Source: Neobacillus muris (GTDB lineage Bacteria; Bacillota; Bacilli; Bacillales; Cytobacillaceae). From it: DNA of 64,000 nucleotides. Below the pieces are notes generated by a model. It had not been told where the DNA came from and searched no databases. It was given only the letters and a program-made list of their open reading frames with translations. Below, piece by piece: positions 49,009 to 57,319 of this stretch. The translations under genes were made by a program, and so were the position numbers. The DNA lies in NCBI RefSeq assembly GCF_943193175.1, contig NZ_CALPDF010000003.1, positions 1 through 64,000 of the forward strand, written 5' to 3'. The first letter of the stretch is position 1. Each line of letters opens with the position of its first letter.

Positions 49009-50010
49009 TCATGGTGACGGCACCTCCATGCCAAAATGGCGATAAACGGCCAATGTCACAATTCTGCCTCTAGGAGTCCGCTGGAGAAAACCGATTTGCA
49101 GCAGATATGGTTCATAAACATCTTCAATCGTTTCCGCTTCTTCCCCAATGGAGGCAGCGATCGTATCCAGTCCAACTGGTCCGCCGCGAAACTTTTCAAT
49201 GATTCCCTTTAACAGCTTGTGGTCAATATGATCCAGTCCAAGCCGGTCGACCTGAAGCAATTCAAGAGCCTCCCGGGCAAGTGTCAGGTCAATCGTGCCG
49301 TTTCCTTTCACTTGGGCAAAGTCCCTGACTCTGCGAAGGAGACGATTGGCAATCCGCGGTGTCCCCCGCGCCCTTCTGGCAATTTCTGCTGCGGAGGCTT
49401 CATCTATTTCCGTTTCGAACAGTTCAGCGGTCCTTTGGACAATATCTTTTAATTGATCCTCTTTATAATACTCGAGACGGCTCAAAACTCCAAATCTATC
49501 CCTTAATGGGGCCGATAATGCCCCTGCCCTGGTTGTTGCGCCAACGAGGGTAAACGGCGGAAGATCCAGCCGGATTGACCTGGCGCTTGGGCCTTTGCCT
49601 ATCACGATATCCAGGCAAAAATCCTCCATGGCCGGATATAACACTTCTTCTATCGCCCTTGGAAGCCGATGGATTTCATCGATAAACAATACATCTCCCG
49701 GCTCGAGCGCTGTGAGAATGGCGGCCAGATCCCCAGGGCGTTCAATTGCCGGACCTGATGTGGTTCGGATGTTTACGCCCATTTCTTTGGCAATTATTAT
49801 GGCCAATGTCGTCTTTCCCAATCCAGGCGGGCCATAAAGCAAGACATGATCTAAGGTTTCCTGGCGGAATTTGGCGGCCTGAATAAAAATTTCCAAATTC
49901 TCTTTAACCTGCGTTTGCCCGATGTATTGCTTTAATGTCTGAGGTCTTAGGCTCTGCTCAAAGCTAGTCTCATTCTCATTTGCTTCACTGGATATTATCC
50001 GGTCTTCCAT
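49009..50010 (-). CDS. ruvB: Holliday junction branch migration ATPase RuvB
   Basis: The 333-residue AAA+ protein contains Walker [12 protein letters not shown], Walker [10 protein letters not shown], sensor [18 protein letters not shown] and the C-terminal winged helix ending TPRGRIVT. It forms the hexameric motor that moves Holliday junctions with RuvA. It begins 10 bases after ruvA. Confidence 0.97.
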   Translation of the reverse strand: MEDRIISSEANENETSFEQSLRPQTLKQYIGQTQVKENLEIFIQAAKFRQETLDHVLLYGPPGLGKTTLAIIIAKEMGVNIRTTSGPAIERPGDLAAILTALEPGDVLFIDEIHRLPRAIEEVLYPAMEDFCLDIVIGKGPSARSIRLDLPPFTLVGATTRAGALSAPLRDRFGVLSRLEYYKEDQLKDIVQRTAELFETEIDEASAAEIARRARGTPRIANRLLRRVRDFAQVKGNGTIDLTLAREALELLQVDRLGLDHIDHKLLKGIIEKFRGGPVGLDTIAASIGEEAETIEDVYEPYLLQIGFLQRTPRGRIVTLAVYRHFGMEVPSP

Positions 50011-50020
50011 TGGTCATCAC

Positions 50021-50635
50021 CTATTTTAAAAGCCGCTGGAGGGCCTTTTTAATATACTGGTCTGTCGTCAACTGTTCCTTCTTTAGTTCCGGTGAAATCC
50101 TTTTAATTTCTTTTTCGGAATAGCCGAGAGCCTTTAAGGCAAGCATTGCTTCATCAAACTCTGAATGATGGGCTGCGGTTGCTTCAAGCTGGAACTGATC
50201 GGCGTTGAAAAGATTTGGAAAAAAGTCCGGCACAATATCCTGCAATTTTCCTTTCAAATCCAAAATCATCTGCCTGGCCGTCTTTTTGCCGACCCCTGGG
50301 AATTTGATAAGAAAACTTTCATCCTCCTGTTCAATCGCGTTGACTACTTGCTGCACTTCACCGGAAGCAAGAATCGCGAGTGCCCCCTTTGGCCCGATCC
50401 CGGAAACATTTAATAGCTTAGTAAACAGTTTTTTTTCTTCTCTAGAGTCAAAACCGTACAAAGCCATAATATCCTCACGAACATAATGATACGTATAAAC
50501 AATTACCATTGTCCCCATTTTACCCGAATAAATGAACGGATTGGGTGTTCCGATTTGATAACCGATTCCATTGTTTTCAATCACAATATATTCAGGACCG
50601 ACAAAATCTACCGTCCCTTTAATAAATTCAAACAT
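50021..50635 (-). CDS. ruvA: Holliday junction DNA-binding protein RuvA
   Basis: The 204-residue protein has the N-terminal OB fold ([19 protein letters not shown]), two helix-hairpin-helix units ([16 protein letters not shown] and [14 protein letters not shown]) and the C-terminal domain that contacts RuvB. The ATG at 50635 follows GAGGAGAGAATGG; an open extension of 65 residues upstream lacks a ribosome site and runs into the bofC terminator. Confidence 0.96.
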   Translation of the reverse strand: MFEFIKGTVDFVGPEYIVIENNGIGYQIGTPNPFIYSGKMGTMVIVYTYHYVREDIMALYGFDSREEKKLFTKLLNVSGIGPKGALAILASGEVQQVVNAIEQEDESFLIKFPGVGKKTARQMILDLKGKLQDIVPDFFPNLFNADQFQLEATAAHHSEFDEAMLALKALGYSEKEIKRISPELKKEQLTTDQYIKKALQRLLK

Positions 50636-50735
50636 CCCATTCTCTCCTCTAGTTTGTTGCACATGGATGCTTTTTTCCACACTGTATTTCATTCTATCAT
50701 ACAATTTTGCAGGAGATGAAGAAAATAGTCTGTCC

Positions 50736-50771
50736 GAAAAAAAATCAGGCTGAGGCTGTTTCAGTCTGATT
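50736..50771 (-). terminator. bofC terminator
   Basis: AATCAGACTGA and TCAGCCTGATT form an 11-bp stem with one mismatch on the minus strand, then a run of eight T. It separates bofC from ruvA. Confidence 0.88.
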
Positions 50772-50780
50772 AGATAAAAA

Positions 50781-51323
50781 CTATTCTTTTTTAACCGAAT
50801 ATGGCTTAAATGTTTCCAATACCTCGACATAATGATCTTTCGTCATAATCGGGATTCCTTGAATCAACTGTTGCTGCGTTTTACTTTCAAGCTTCTTTAT
50901 ATCGATTTGAAAAAACGATTGAATAATCTTTGAACGGTCCGGTCTTCCGTTGTATATCGTTAAAATTCCGTCCGGCGATACACCAAAGAAACCATTTGCC
51001 TTCAGCAAAGGAGAAATATCATCTACTTTCTGTTGAAAAACAAACGTGGAATCCTCAATATCAATCAGCCTCCATTGGTCATATTTCGCCCAAAAGTTTT
51101 CCATCGACCAGCATGTCTCATCAACGACCTCCCGGCTGACCTCCCCATCCAGATACATTCTCTCTAATATGACCGTAATGTGCAGAGGTTCTGTCTTCCG
51201 TTGATCATCCAATAGAGCGGCAGAGCCAGTCATGGCGAATCCGGCGGTAATACTTATAAGCAGGAAGAGAATAATAGGAAGCGCTTGGTGCAGCCAGGAT
51301 TTTCTCATCGCATTGAACCTCAT
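50781..51323 (-). CDS. bofC: Intercompartmental signalling factor BofC
   Basis: The 180-residue protein has a signal peptide or anchor (about 12-30), then [17 protein letters not shown] and [17 protein letters not shown], which are the recognisable BofC domains. In B. subtilis BofC is made in the forespore and restrains SpoIVB, the protease that triggers SpoIVFB-dependent pro-sigma-K processing. The SpoIVFA/SpoIVFB pair is encoded in this same window. The ATG at 51323 follows AGAGGTGAAT. Confidence 0.9.
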   Translation of the reverse strand: MRFNAMRKSWLHQALPIILFLLISITAGFAMTGSAALLDDQRKTEPLHITVILERMYLDGEVSREVVDETCWSMENFWAKYDQWRLIDIEDSTFVFQQKVDDISPLLKANGFFGVSPDGILTIYNGRPDRSKIIQSFFQIDIKKLESKTQQQLIQGIPIMTKDHYVEVLETFKPYSVKKE

Positions 51324-51401
51324 GCTATTCACCTCTTATAGTAAAATATAACTATTCACACTCCTAGTGTAGCCTGATCTTTCCTTTTTATCCTAGAAAC
51401 A

Positions 51402-51436
51402 GATGAAAAGGGCAAAGCATGATGCTTCGCCCTTTT
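51402..51436 (-). terminator. Terminator after the CoxA-like gene
   Basis: AAAAGGGCGAAGCAT and ATGCTTTGCCCTTTT form a long stem with two mismatches on the minus strand. The T run is within the 3' arm. Confidence 0.75.
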
Positions 51437-51440
51437 CTTT

Positions 51441-52124
51441 CTATTTTCCATCCGGTTCCGGCTGGCGCTGTTGATTATTGATGTTCCGATCGCGTCCCAG
51501 TACACCTTCATCCACGATCACTTTCACCTGTCTGCCGTCCGCATAAGGCTTTACCGCATTCTGAATGGCCCGCTTTGTTTCAGCCGCCTTGCTTTCATCT
51601 TGCAGTTTAACTGAAACTGTAATGGTATTGCCATATGCTACGGACCGGATACTCCGTACGTTGTCAACGTCCGCGACTTTGCTGCGGATGGCATCAGTGA
51701 CATTTTCTTGTGTACCAGGTGAGGTTGTTACACCTGCATTGCCAATTTGTTTATTCAAGTGGCCGTGGTAATTCAGATCACTTGTACTAAATTGATTATC
51801 CCGCTGAAAAAAATTTCGGTCTGTCTTCGTAAGAGGTTTTGTCGGATTGTCTGGATTCCCATTTTCATCTTTTTTCTGAAGCTTGTTTCTTTCGTTTTCC
51901 TGGTCTTCATCACCAAGGGTATGGTCCAAAATATCAACCATAGGTCCGTCATTGTCCCTAAGGACTTCATAATTTTTATCTGAATGGTTCTCATTTGAAT
52001 AATACCCGAGTGGCTGTGCACCTTGATTCACATTATTATTCGTGTCATCATCATTGTTCGCACAACCGGCAGCCCCAGCAATCATGAGGACTGAAAAAGG
52101 AATCATCCACCGTTTCTTGTTCAA
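51441..52124 (-). CDS. YhcN/YlaJ family sporulation lipoprotein (CoxA-like)
   Basis: The 227-residue protein has a lipoprotein signal with lipobox IAGAAGC (Cys about 21), an Asn/Asp-rich linker, and a C-terminal YhcN/YlaJ domain with VTDAIRSKVADVDNVRS and VKLQDESKA. Such proteins attach to the spore envelope. B. subtilis has the related spore cortex protein CoxA (YrbB) just downstream of safA, so this is probably its counterpart, with a kinase-like gene now between. The start is the TTG at 52124, with GAGGGGG upstream. Confidence 0.82.
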   Translation of the reverse strand: MNKKRWMIPFSVLMIAGAAGCANNDDDTNNNVNQGAQPLGYYSNENHSDKNYEVLRDNDGPMVDILDHTLGDEDQENERNKLQKKDENGNPDNPTKPLTKTDRNFFQRDNQFSTSDLNYHGHLNKQIGNAGVTTSPGTQENVTDAIRSKVADVDNVRSIRSVAYGNTITVSVKLQDESKAAETKRAIQNAVKPYADGRQVKVIVDEGVLGRDRNINNQQRQPEPDGK

Positions 52125-52146
52125 GCGAAAAACCCCCTCTATGCAT

Positions 52147-52169
52147 CATGAGCATTTAATATGCTCATG
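52147..52169. repeat. Palindromic hairpin upstream of the CoxA-like gene
   Basis: CATGAGCAT and ATGCTCATG form a perfect 9-bp stem with a 5-base loop, 23 bases before the TTG start. No T run follows on either strand, so it is not a standard terminator. It may be an operator or an mRNA structure. Confidence 0.5.
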
Positions 52170-52222
52170 TTTAGGGTGCAATTTTTGAGGAGGTTTCATT
52201 CTTCCATAAATTGTTGGCCGCA

Positions 52223-53209
52223 TTATTCTGCCAACCGTTGAATTTGCTGAACAAACTTTTTTCTTAAAAAAAATTGGCCAAGGGATAAGTCAATCACCTG
52301 TTTTACTTTCCGCTCATTTGTATAAGATTTTTCCCTCATGAGACGATTCCATTCCCGATAGATGTCCGCCGGATAGGCTAATGCAGATAAAAAGGCTTTA
52401 TTTGAAAGGTAAGCCTTCATTTGTTTATGCTGCCAAAGATTTGTCAAAGACCAGTCCAAATGAAACAAAATCCGATTGGCGTATTGCAAATAATCATAAA
52501 CAGGAGGACCGATGGCAATTAAGTCAAAATCAATTAAATACAGTTCCCCATTTTTCGCTCTTAAAAAATTGTGGTGGGCAACATCCCCATGCAGAATGAC
52601 CTTTGGTTCTTTTGTGAACAAATGATGGCTGCTGCTCATTTTTTCCAAGGACCAATTTCCCCATGAGACCAATTCAGAAAGTAAGGAGTGGTCGATAAAT
52701 CTTCGGAGAAAAGGCCGGTGATGGCAAAAAATATCAAACCGTTCGATCCATTTTTCATACAGGTCCGCTTGCGAAAGCAGGGTTTGGTAACGGGCGGCGA
52801 ATCGGGCGGTAGTTTCATGAAAAGAATTGAGCAGCGTCAATCCTTCCTGGCGGTTCCTTTGAGTACGGAACGAAAATCCTGTTTGATTTGGGGGAATATA
52901 TTCGATACAGCCGAAATAAAGGCCATTTAAAAAAGGCGGCTCTCCTGAAGGGGGCACAAGAAATCGATAGGTTTTGGAAAAACCTTCTTTTCTTAAGGTA
53001 GCTGTAAAGGCTTCTTGCAGCTTTAATTTGTTTATCGACTGATACCCCTTTAAAACCCAAGATTGTTTGGCTGTTTTTACCAGGAAGACATTTTTTCGAA
53101 TCGGGACCCCTTCTACGATTTTCTGAGAAAACTGCGACTGAAAATAAGAGAAGAGACGATCAAAACAATCATCGTCTCCCTTGTTGGCATTATGAACTAC
53201 TCTCATCAT
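52223..53209 (-). CDS. CotS/YsxE-like phosphotransferase-fold protein
   Basis: The 328-residue protein has the aminoglycoside phosphotransferase/CotS fold: an N-lobe with VFLVKTAKQSWVLKGY, the catalytic loop VILHGDVAHHNFL and the metal-binding YLIDFDL. CotS, CotI, YsxE and YutH are spore-coat members of this group; CotH-like and HipA-like kinases differ. YsxE in B. subtilis is beside spoVID, not safA, so this arrangement is unusual. The start overlaps the last 20 bases of safA (ATGs at 53209 and 53206) with no clear ribosome site, suggesting coupling. Confidence 0.8.
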   Translation of the reverse strand: MMRVVHNANKGDDDCFDRLFSYFQSQFSQKIVEGVPIRKNVFLVKTAKQSWVLKGYQSINKLKLQEAFTATLRKEGFSKTYRFLVPPSGEPPFLNGLYFGCIEYIPPNQTGFSFRTQRNRQEGLTLLNSFHETTARFAARYQTLLSQADLYEKWIERFDIFCHHRPFLRRFIDHSLLSELVSWGNWSLEKMSSSHHLFTKEPKVILHGDVAHHNFLRAKNGELYLIDFDLIAIGPPVYDYLQYANRILFHLDWSLTNLWQHKQMKAYLSNKAFLSALAYPADIYREWNRLMREKSYTNERKVKQVIDLSLGQFFLRKKFVQQIQRLAE

Positions 53210-54968
53210 GATACTCTGGCCAACCTTGGCCGACCGGTCCCATACCATACGGATTCATAAACGGGGGCTGTGCAGCACCCATTGGTACGGTATATGGGGC
53301 ACTGTATATCGGCGGGGTAGGCGGAACAAAGTTTTGTGGAGCTCCTCCGCCGCATCCGCAATCGCCTCCTGCACTTGCAGGCGGATTAGGGGCTGGCATT
53401 TGTGCCCCAGCAAACTGTGCACCCATGCCCCCCATATCTGGCGGGTATCCATAAGGTGCACCCAGGGTGTAAGGATTTACTCCAGCAGGATTGACAAATC
53501 CAGGGTCGGACATGGATGGGAAGGTTCCCATCGGGCCGCCTAGAGGCTGAGTTGCGGATGCTGGAGGATATCCTGCCGGCATTTGATCAACATCTGCTGG
53601 CATTTGACCCATTGGCATTTGGCCTTGGCCCATTGGCATTTGGCCATAGCCCATTGGCATTTGGCCGTAGCCCATTGGCATCTGGCCGTAACCCATTGGC
53701 ATCTGGCCGTAACCCATTGGCATCTGGCCGTGGCCCATTGGCATTTGGCCGTAGTCCATTGGCATTTGGCCGTAGTCCATTGGCATTTGGCCTTGGCCCA
53801 TTGGCATTTGGCCTTGGCCCATTGACATTTGGCCTTGGCCCATTGGCATTTGACCTTGACCCATTGGCATTTGGCCTTGACCCATTGGCATTTGGCCTTG
53901 ACCCATTGGCATTTGGCCTTGACCCATTGGCATTTGGCCTTGGCCCATTGGCATTTGGCCTTGGCCCATTGGCATTTGGCCTTGACCCATTGGCATTTGG
54001 CCTTGACCCATTGGCATTTGGCCGTAGCCCGCTGGAGTTTGGCCAGAAAAGCCAGGATCCATTGGCATTGGCTGCTGATAAGGATTGGTTTGTGCTCCCA
54101 TTGCTGCTCCACCAGGATGATAGGACGGAACGGGCGGCATATAGGACGATTCATCATCAAAATCCTGTGGGATAAAGGCTGGTCCCGATGCTGCAGGTGC
54201 GGCTGCAGAAGGAACATATCCTGCCGGCGCAGCCATTCCAGGTGCACCAGGCATGCCAGCAGCCGGCTGGAACGTCATGAATGGCTGAACAGGAAAGCCT
54301 CCAAAAGGCGGACAAAATCCTGAACCCGGCAACACTGGCGTAACCGGAACACAGTACTCCTGCTGCGGCATAGCCATTGGCGCTTCCACTGGCGGCGGAG
54401 TCTGGATTGGCATTTCTTTAGGCGGCTGTACTTGAACTGGCGCCTCTTTCGGTGGTACAGGAGGTGCAGGCATTTTAATTGGGTTCTCCTTTTTCACCTC
54501 TTCTTTCACTTCCGGCAGAATATTTTCTGGCTTTTTCGGAAGCTTCGGCTGTTCTATTTTCATGTTTTGCATATTCATCATATAATAATTGTTTACATCA
54601 ATTTCTGGGATAATTTGCAGGGGCATTTTCGGCGTATATGGGGCTTTCGGCGCTTCCTCAACCGGCTTTTCTTTAGCAATTGGAACTTCCTTTACAGGAG
54701 CTTCTTTAATAGGAACCTCCTTCTGAATCGGCTTCTCTTTGATAGGCTGCTCTTTCAGCGGAACCTCTTTTTTGACTCCTAGATTTGATACGGGCCCTTC
54801 TTTTTTTATCGTTCCACCTGAGGTTGGGACTTTTATTTTCATACCGGGCATAATCATATCAGGATTACTGAGCTGTGTATTTAATTTTTTCAGCTCTTCA
54901 AAGTTCACGCCGTACTTCTTGGCGATCTTCCAAAGAGTATCCCCTTTCTGTACGATATGGATCTTCAC
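53190..54968 (-). CDS. safA: Spore coat morphogenetic protein SafA with heptad repeats
   Basis: The 592-residue protein begins with a LysM domain (KIHIVQKGDTLWKIAKKYG to PGMKIKVP), then a Lys/Glu/Pro-rich linker, a Pro/Ala/Met-rich body and about 20 tandem heptapeptides of the form QMPMGQG (variants with DYG, HG or YG) encoded at about 53600-54030. The Cys-Gly region DCGCGGG lies near the end. SafA is recruited to the forespore through LysM and SpoVID and organises the inner coat. B. subtilis SafA is about 387 residues, so this one is much longer. GTG at 54968 follows AGGAGGGAAG. Confidence 0.93.
   Translation of the reverse strand: MKIHIVQKGDTLWKIAKKYGVNFEELKKLNTQLSNPDMIMPGMKIKVPTSGGTIKKEGPVSNLGVKKEVPLKEQPIKEKPIQKEVPIKEAPVKEVPIAKEKPVEEAPKAPYTPKMPLQIIPEIDVNNYYMMNMQNMKIEQPKLPKKPENILPEVKEEVKKENPIKMPAPPVPPKEAPVQVQPPKEMPIQTPPPVEAPMAMPQQEYCVPVTPVLPGSGFCPPFGGFPVQPFMTFQPAAGMPGAPGMAAPAGYVPSAAAPAASGPAFIPQDFDDESSYMPPVPSYHPGGAAMGAQTNPYQQPMPMDPGFSGQTPAGYGQMPMGQGQMPMGQGQMPMGQGQMPMGQGQMPMGQGQMPMGQGQMPMGQGQMPMGQGQMPMGQGQMSMGQGQMPMGQGQMPMDYGQMPMDYGQMPMGHGQMPMGYGQMPMGYGQMPMGYGQMPMGYGQMPMGQGQMPMGQMPADVDQMPAGYPPASATQPLGGPMGTFPSMSDPGFVNPAGVNPYTLGAPYGYPPDMGGMGAQFAGAQMPAPNPPASAGGDCGCGGGAPQNFVPPTPPIYSAPYTVPMGAAQPPFMNPYGMGPVGQGWPEYHDESSS
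53600..54030. repeat. safA: 21-bp tandem repeat inside safA
   Basis: About 20 head-to-tail 21-bp units (plus-strand cattggcatttggccttgac and variants) encode the QMPMGxG heptads. Because 21 is a multiple of three, all six frames stay open across it and produce spurious long frames. Length change by slippage or unequal recombination is to be expected. Confidence 0.92.
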
Positions 54969-54999
54969 TCTGACTTCCCTCCTATGCATAAGTCCATAT

Positions 55000-55007
55000 A
55001 GTGTATG
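55000..55007 (-). promoter_or_regulatory. Sigma-E-like -10 of safA
   Basis: The minus strand reads CATACACT 32 bases before the safA GTG, a full match to the sigma-E -10 consensus CATACAHT. The -35 region (near ATTAGCAC) is weak. B. subtilis safA is transcribed by sigma-E. Confidence 0.55.
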
Positions 55008-55177
55008 TGAAAATGGGCAAAGTGCTAATAATCTTCACAAAAACTTATGCTCATTTTAAAAAAATTATGTTTGTACAAGGCAAAACCGGTCACACGTTTG
55101 GGTTAAGTCGTTTTCCAATTTTATTTCGATATGATAAAATTGTTCATTATCGGACGGTTAGGGAGCGGTTAAACAAA

Positions 55178-55711
55178 ATGGAGCAAAGAAAAATACTTGG
55201 GGAAGAACGGAGAAACTTTATTCTGCAATTATTAAAGGATAGCGGTTTCCCGATTACCGGGAGCGAGCTGGCCGAAAAAACAAATGTCAGCAGGCAGGTC
55301 ATTGTCGGAGACATTACTCTTTTAAAGGCAAAAAATGAACCGATTATTGCGACAAGCCAGGGCTATATGTATTTGAAGCAGGCAAGCGGGACGGTTGTTC
55401 ATGAAAGGACGATTGCCTGTAAGCATTCACCGGAGGATACAGACAAAGAGCTGCTGCTCTTTGTCGACCATGGTGTTACCGTGAAAGAAGTTAGGATTGA
55501 GCATGCTGTTTATGGAGATTTAACTGCATCAATTATGGTATCGAATCGCCAGGAAGTCCAACAGTTCATGGAGAAAATCAGAAAAACGAAAGCTGCCTTT
55601 TTATCAGAATTAACAGGCGGCATCCACCTGCATACTGTTTCAGCTGCCAGTGAGGCTGCTCTTGATCAAGTAGAGAAAGCCTTGCAAAAAGAAGGATATT
55701 TAATGGAATAA
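55178..55711 (+). CDS. niaR: Niacin-responsive repressor NiaR (YrxA)
   Basis: The 177-residue protein has an N-terminal HTH_11 domain (ERRNFILQLLKDSG, GSELAEKTNVSRQVIVGDI) and a C-terminal 3H domain with conserved His residues (FVDHG, RIEHAVYG, GGIHLHT) that bind metal and nicotinate. NiaR represses NAD synthesis or niacin uptake genes. In B. subtilis it is linked to nadBCA and nifS between safA and pheA; those are absent here. The ATG at 55178 follows GGGAGCGG; a 59-residue open extension upstream reaches into the safA promoter region. Confidence 0.93.
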   Translation: MEQRKILGEERRNFILQLLKDSGFPITGSELAEKTNVSRQVIVGDITLLKAKNEPIIATSQGYMYLKQASGTVVHERTIACKHSPEDTDKELLLFVDHGVTVKEVRIEHAVYGDLTASIMVSNRQEVQQFMEKIRKTKAAFLSELTGGIHLHTVSAASEAALDQVEKALQKEGYLME

Positions 55712-55716
55712 AAGCA

Positions 55717-55899
55717 AAGCTCAAACCCTTTTCATTGAAGACAGTTTACCAGATTTTTCACTGGCTTTTGTCTTCAAGCACCATTATTAAGGACATTTTG
55801 CCCGGTTTCTCGCTGGCTTTTGTCCTTAAGCGGACTTCTTAAAGACACTTCGACGGGCTTCTCATTGGCTTTTGTCCTTAAGAACCCTTCTTTCAAATT
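55717..55899. repeat. 52-bp palindromic tandem array B
   Basis: Two clear 27-bp palindromes (55769-55795 and 55821-55847; arms TGTCCTTAAG and CTTAAAGACA in the second) and two decayed end copies (55717-55743 and 55873-55899) are spaced exactly 52 bp apart, separated by 25-bp spacers ending CTGGCTTT or TTGGCTTT. It fills the gap between convergent niaR and pheA. Unit size and palindrome/spacer split are the same as in array A, though the palindrome sequence differs. Confidence 0.8.
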
Positions 55900-55913
55900 C
55901 TTACAAAAGCAAG

Positions 55914-55937
55914 AATGGACCCATAGCGGGTCCATTT
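55914..55937. terminator. pheA terminator
   Basis: AATGGACCC and GGGTCCATT form a perfect 9-bp stem with a 5-base loop, with TTTTT on the plus strand and CTTGCTTTT on the minus strand. It lies against the pheA stop. Confidence 0.8.
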
Positions 55938-56792
55938 TTAGTCAAATCCAACATTTAATTGGGGATAACTGCCTAACAGGGTTACCCCGCAGCCCAAAGC
56001 TTCCAGTTCAGCAATCGCTCCAGGTATTAACACTTCATCCAGTTTCATTTCCACATCAATGATAAAAAAGTAATTGCCAATCCCCGTTTTCATTGGTCTC
56101 GATTCAATTTTTGACAGGTTAATCTTCCTCCAAGCAAAAGCAGACAGCACTTGATGCAGCGATCCGGCCTGGTCGGAAGGAAGAGTCACCATCAGAGTGG
56201 TTTTATAATGAGAAGCCCCGCTCATTAATTGAAAATCAAGAGTATTTACGGACAATACAACAAAACGGGTATGATTATAATCAAAATCATGAATATTTTT
56301 CTTCACAATGGTCAGGCCATATTCTTGGGCGGCGAGCTCATTGGCAATGGCGCCTACATTCAAATGAGGGTTCTCCAGTACAAGCTTGGCTGCAGCAGCA
56401 GTCGACGATACCGCTTCATACGGGACACCTTTATAATGTGTATGTAAAAATTTGTGGCATTGGGCAATCGCGTGAGAATGACTATAAATTTTCGTAACGT
56501 CCTGCCATTTGGAAGCATTATTAGGATGAACCATTAAATGCTGCTTAATCGGCAGGGTGATCTCTCCGACGATTGGAATTTGTACCTCCTGAGTCAAATA
56601 ATCAAGAGTAATATTGACAGACCCCTCTAATGCATTTTCCAACGGGACCACTGCCAAATCTACCTGCTGCTCCACCACCGCGTCCATACATTCCGGGATT
56701 GTACTATATGCCTCTAAATCACAGTCGGAGAATGCATTTCTGACGGCAATTTCACTAAAAGTGGCCTTCGGTCCCAAATAACCTATCTTCAC
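55938..56792 (-). CDS. pheA: Prephenate dehydratase PheA
   Basis: The 284-residue enzyme starts KIGYLGPKATFSEIA and has the catalytic NHTRFVVLS (Thr-Arg-Phe) motif and a C-terminal ACT domain with SKIESRPMKTGIGNYFF (Phe-binding ESRP). It converts prephenate to phenylpyruvate for phenylalanine and is feedback-inhibited by phenylalanine. The start is the GTG at 56792. It follows pheB. Confidence 0.96.
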   Translation of the reverse strand: MKIGYLGPKATFSEIAVRNAFSDCDLEAYSTIPECMDAVVEQQVDLAVVPLENALEGSVNITLDYLTQEVQIPIVGEITLPIKQHLMVHPNNASKWQDVTKIYSHSHAIAQCHKFLHTHYKGVPYEAVSSTAAAAKLVLENPHLNVGAIANELAAQEYGLTIVKKNIHDFDYNHTRFVVLSVNTLDFQLMSGASHYKTTLMVTLPSDQAGSLHQVLSAFAWRKINLSKIESRPMKTGIGNYFFIIDVEMKLDEVLIPGAIAELEALGCGVTLLGSYPQLNVGFD

Positions 56793-56840
56793 GTTTCTTC
56801 TACTCCCTTTCTAGACAGAAAGTGCCGGACAGGAGCTCCT

Positions 56841-57290
56841 TTAAGCCCCTGTTCCCAGCACTTCCACTTTCTCTACAAATTCAAGTCTTTTCAGTTTAGC
56901 GAGTAATTCATCCATTTCATTGGTCATACCAGAAGTATGCAATGAAAGGGTAACATTTGCCCGCCCTTGCAGCGGTATGGTCTGGTGAATAGTCAGGACA
57001 TTGCAGCCAGAATCAGCCACAACGCTTAATAATTTGGACAGGGTACCGGAACGGTCTTCTAGATGAAAGAACAAGGAAACGAGCCGTTCTTGTTTAATCG
57101 TTGAAAAAGGAAACACCGTATCCTTATACTTATAAAAAGCACTGCGGCTTAAATCGACCTTCTGCACAGCTTCCCCAATCGATTCCGCTTTTCCTCTTTC
57201 AAGCAATTCCTTAGCCTGAATAGTTTTTCTCATCGCTTCCGATAATACATCCTCTCGGACTAAATAAAACTTTTTCTCAGAGTTATCCAT
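56841..57290 (-). CDS. pheB: ACT domain protein PheB (ThrR)
   Basis: The 149-residue protein has an N-terminal helical HTH-like segment ([13 protein letters not shown] and [13 protein letters not shown]) and a C-terminal ACT domain ([20 protein letters not shown]). Named pheB from its neighbour, it acts in B. subtilis as ThrR, a repressor of hom-thrCB. It does not catalyse a step of phenylalanine synthesis. It lies between obg and pheA, 29 bases after obg. Confidence 0.93.
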   Translation of the reverse strand: MDNSEKKFYLVREDVLSEAMRKTIQAKELLERGKAESIGEAVQKVDLSRSAFYKYKDTVFPFSTIKQERLVSLFFHLEDRSGTLSKLLSVVADSGCNVLTIHQTIPLQGRANVTLSLHTSGMTNEMDELLAKLKRLEFVEKVEVLGTGA

Positions 57291-57319
57291 GTCTCTCTTC
57301 TACCTCTTTAGGGCCTGTC

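Noticed and set aside
50636..50830. N-terminal extension of RuvA by 65 residues
   Set aside because: RuvA has a standard start at 50635 with GAGGAGAG upstream; the extension covers the bofC terminator.
53516..54323. Long open frames on both strands across the safA repeat (80 to 235 codons)
   Set aside because: A 21-bp repeat keeps all frames open; the products are simple Leu/Ala/Phe or His/Trp repeats with no ribosome site, and the SafA frame has LysM and correct flanks.
55001..55177. Upstream start of NiaR giving 236 residues
   Set aside because: The extension overlaps the safA promoter region and does not resemble the HTH_11 family; the ATG at 55178 gives the usual length.
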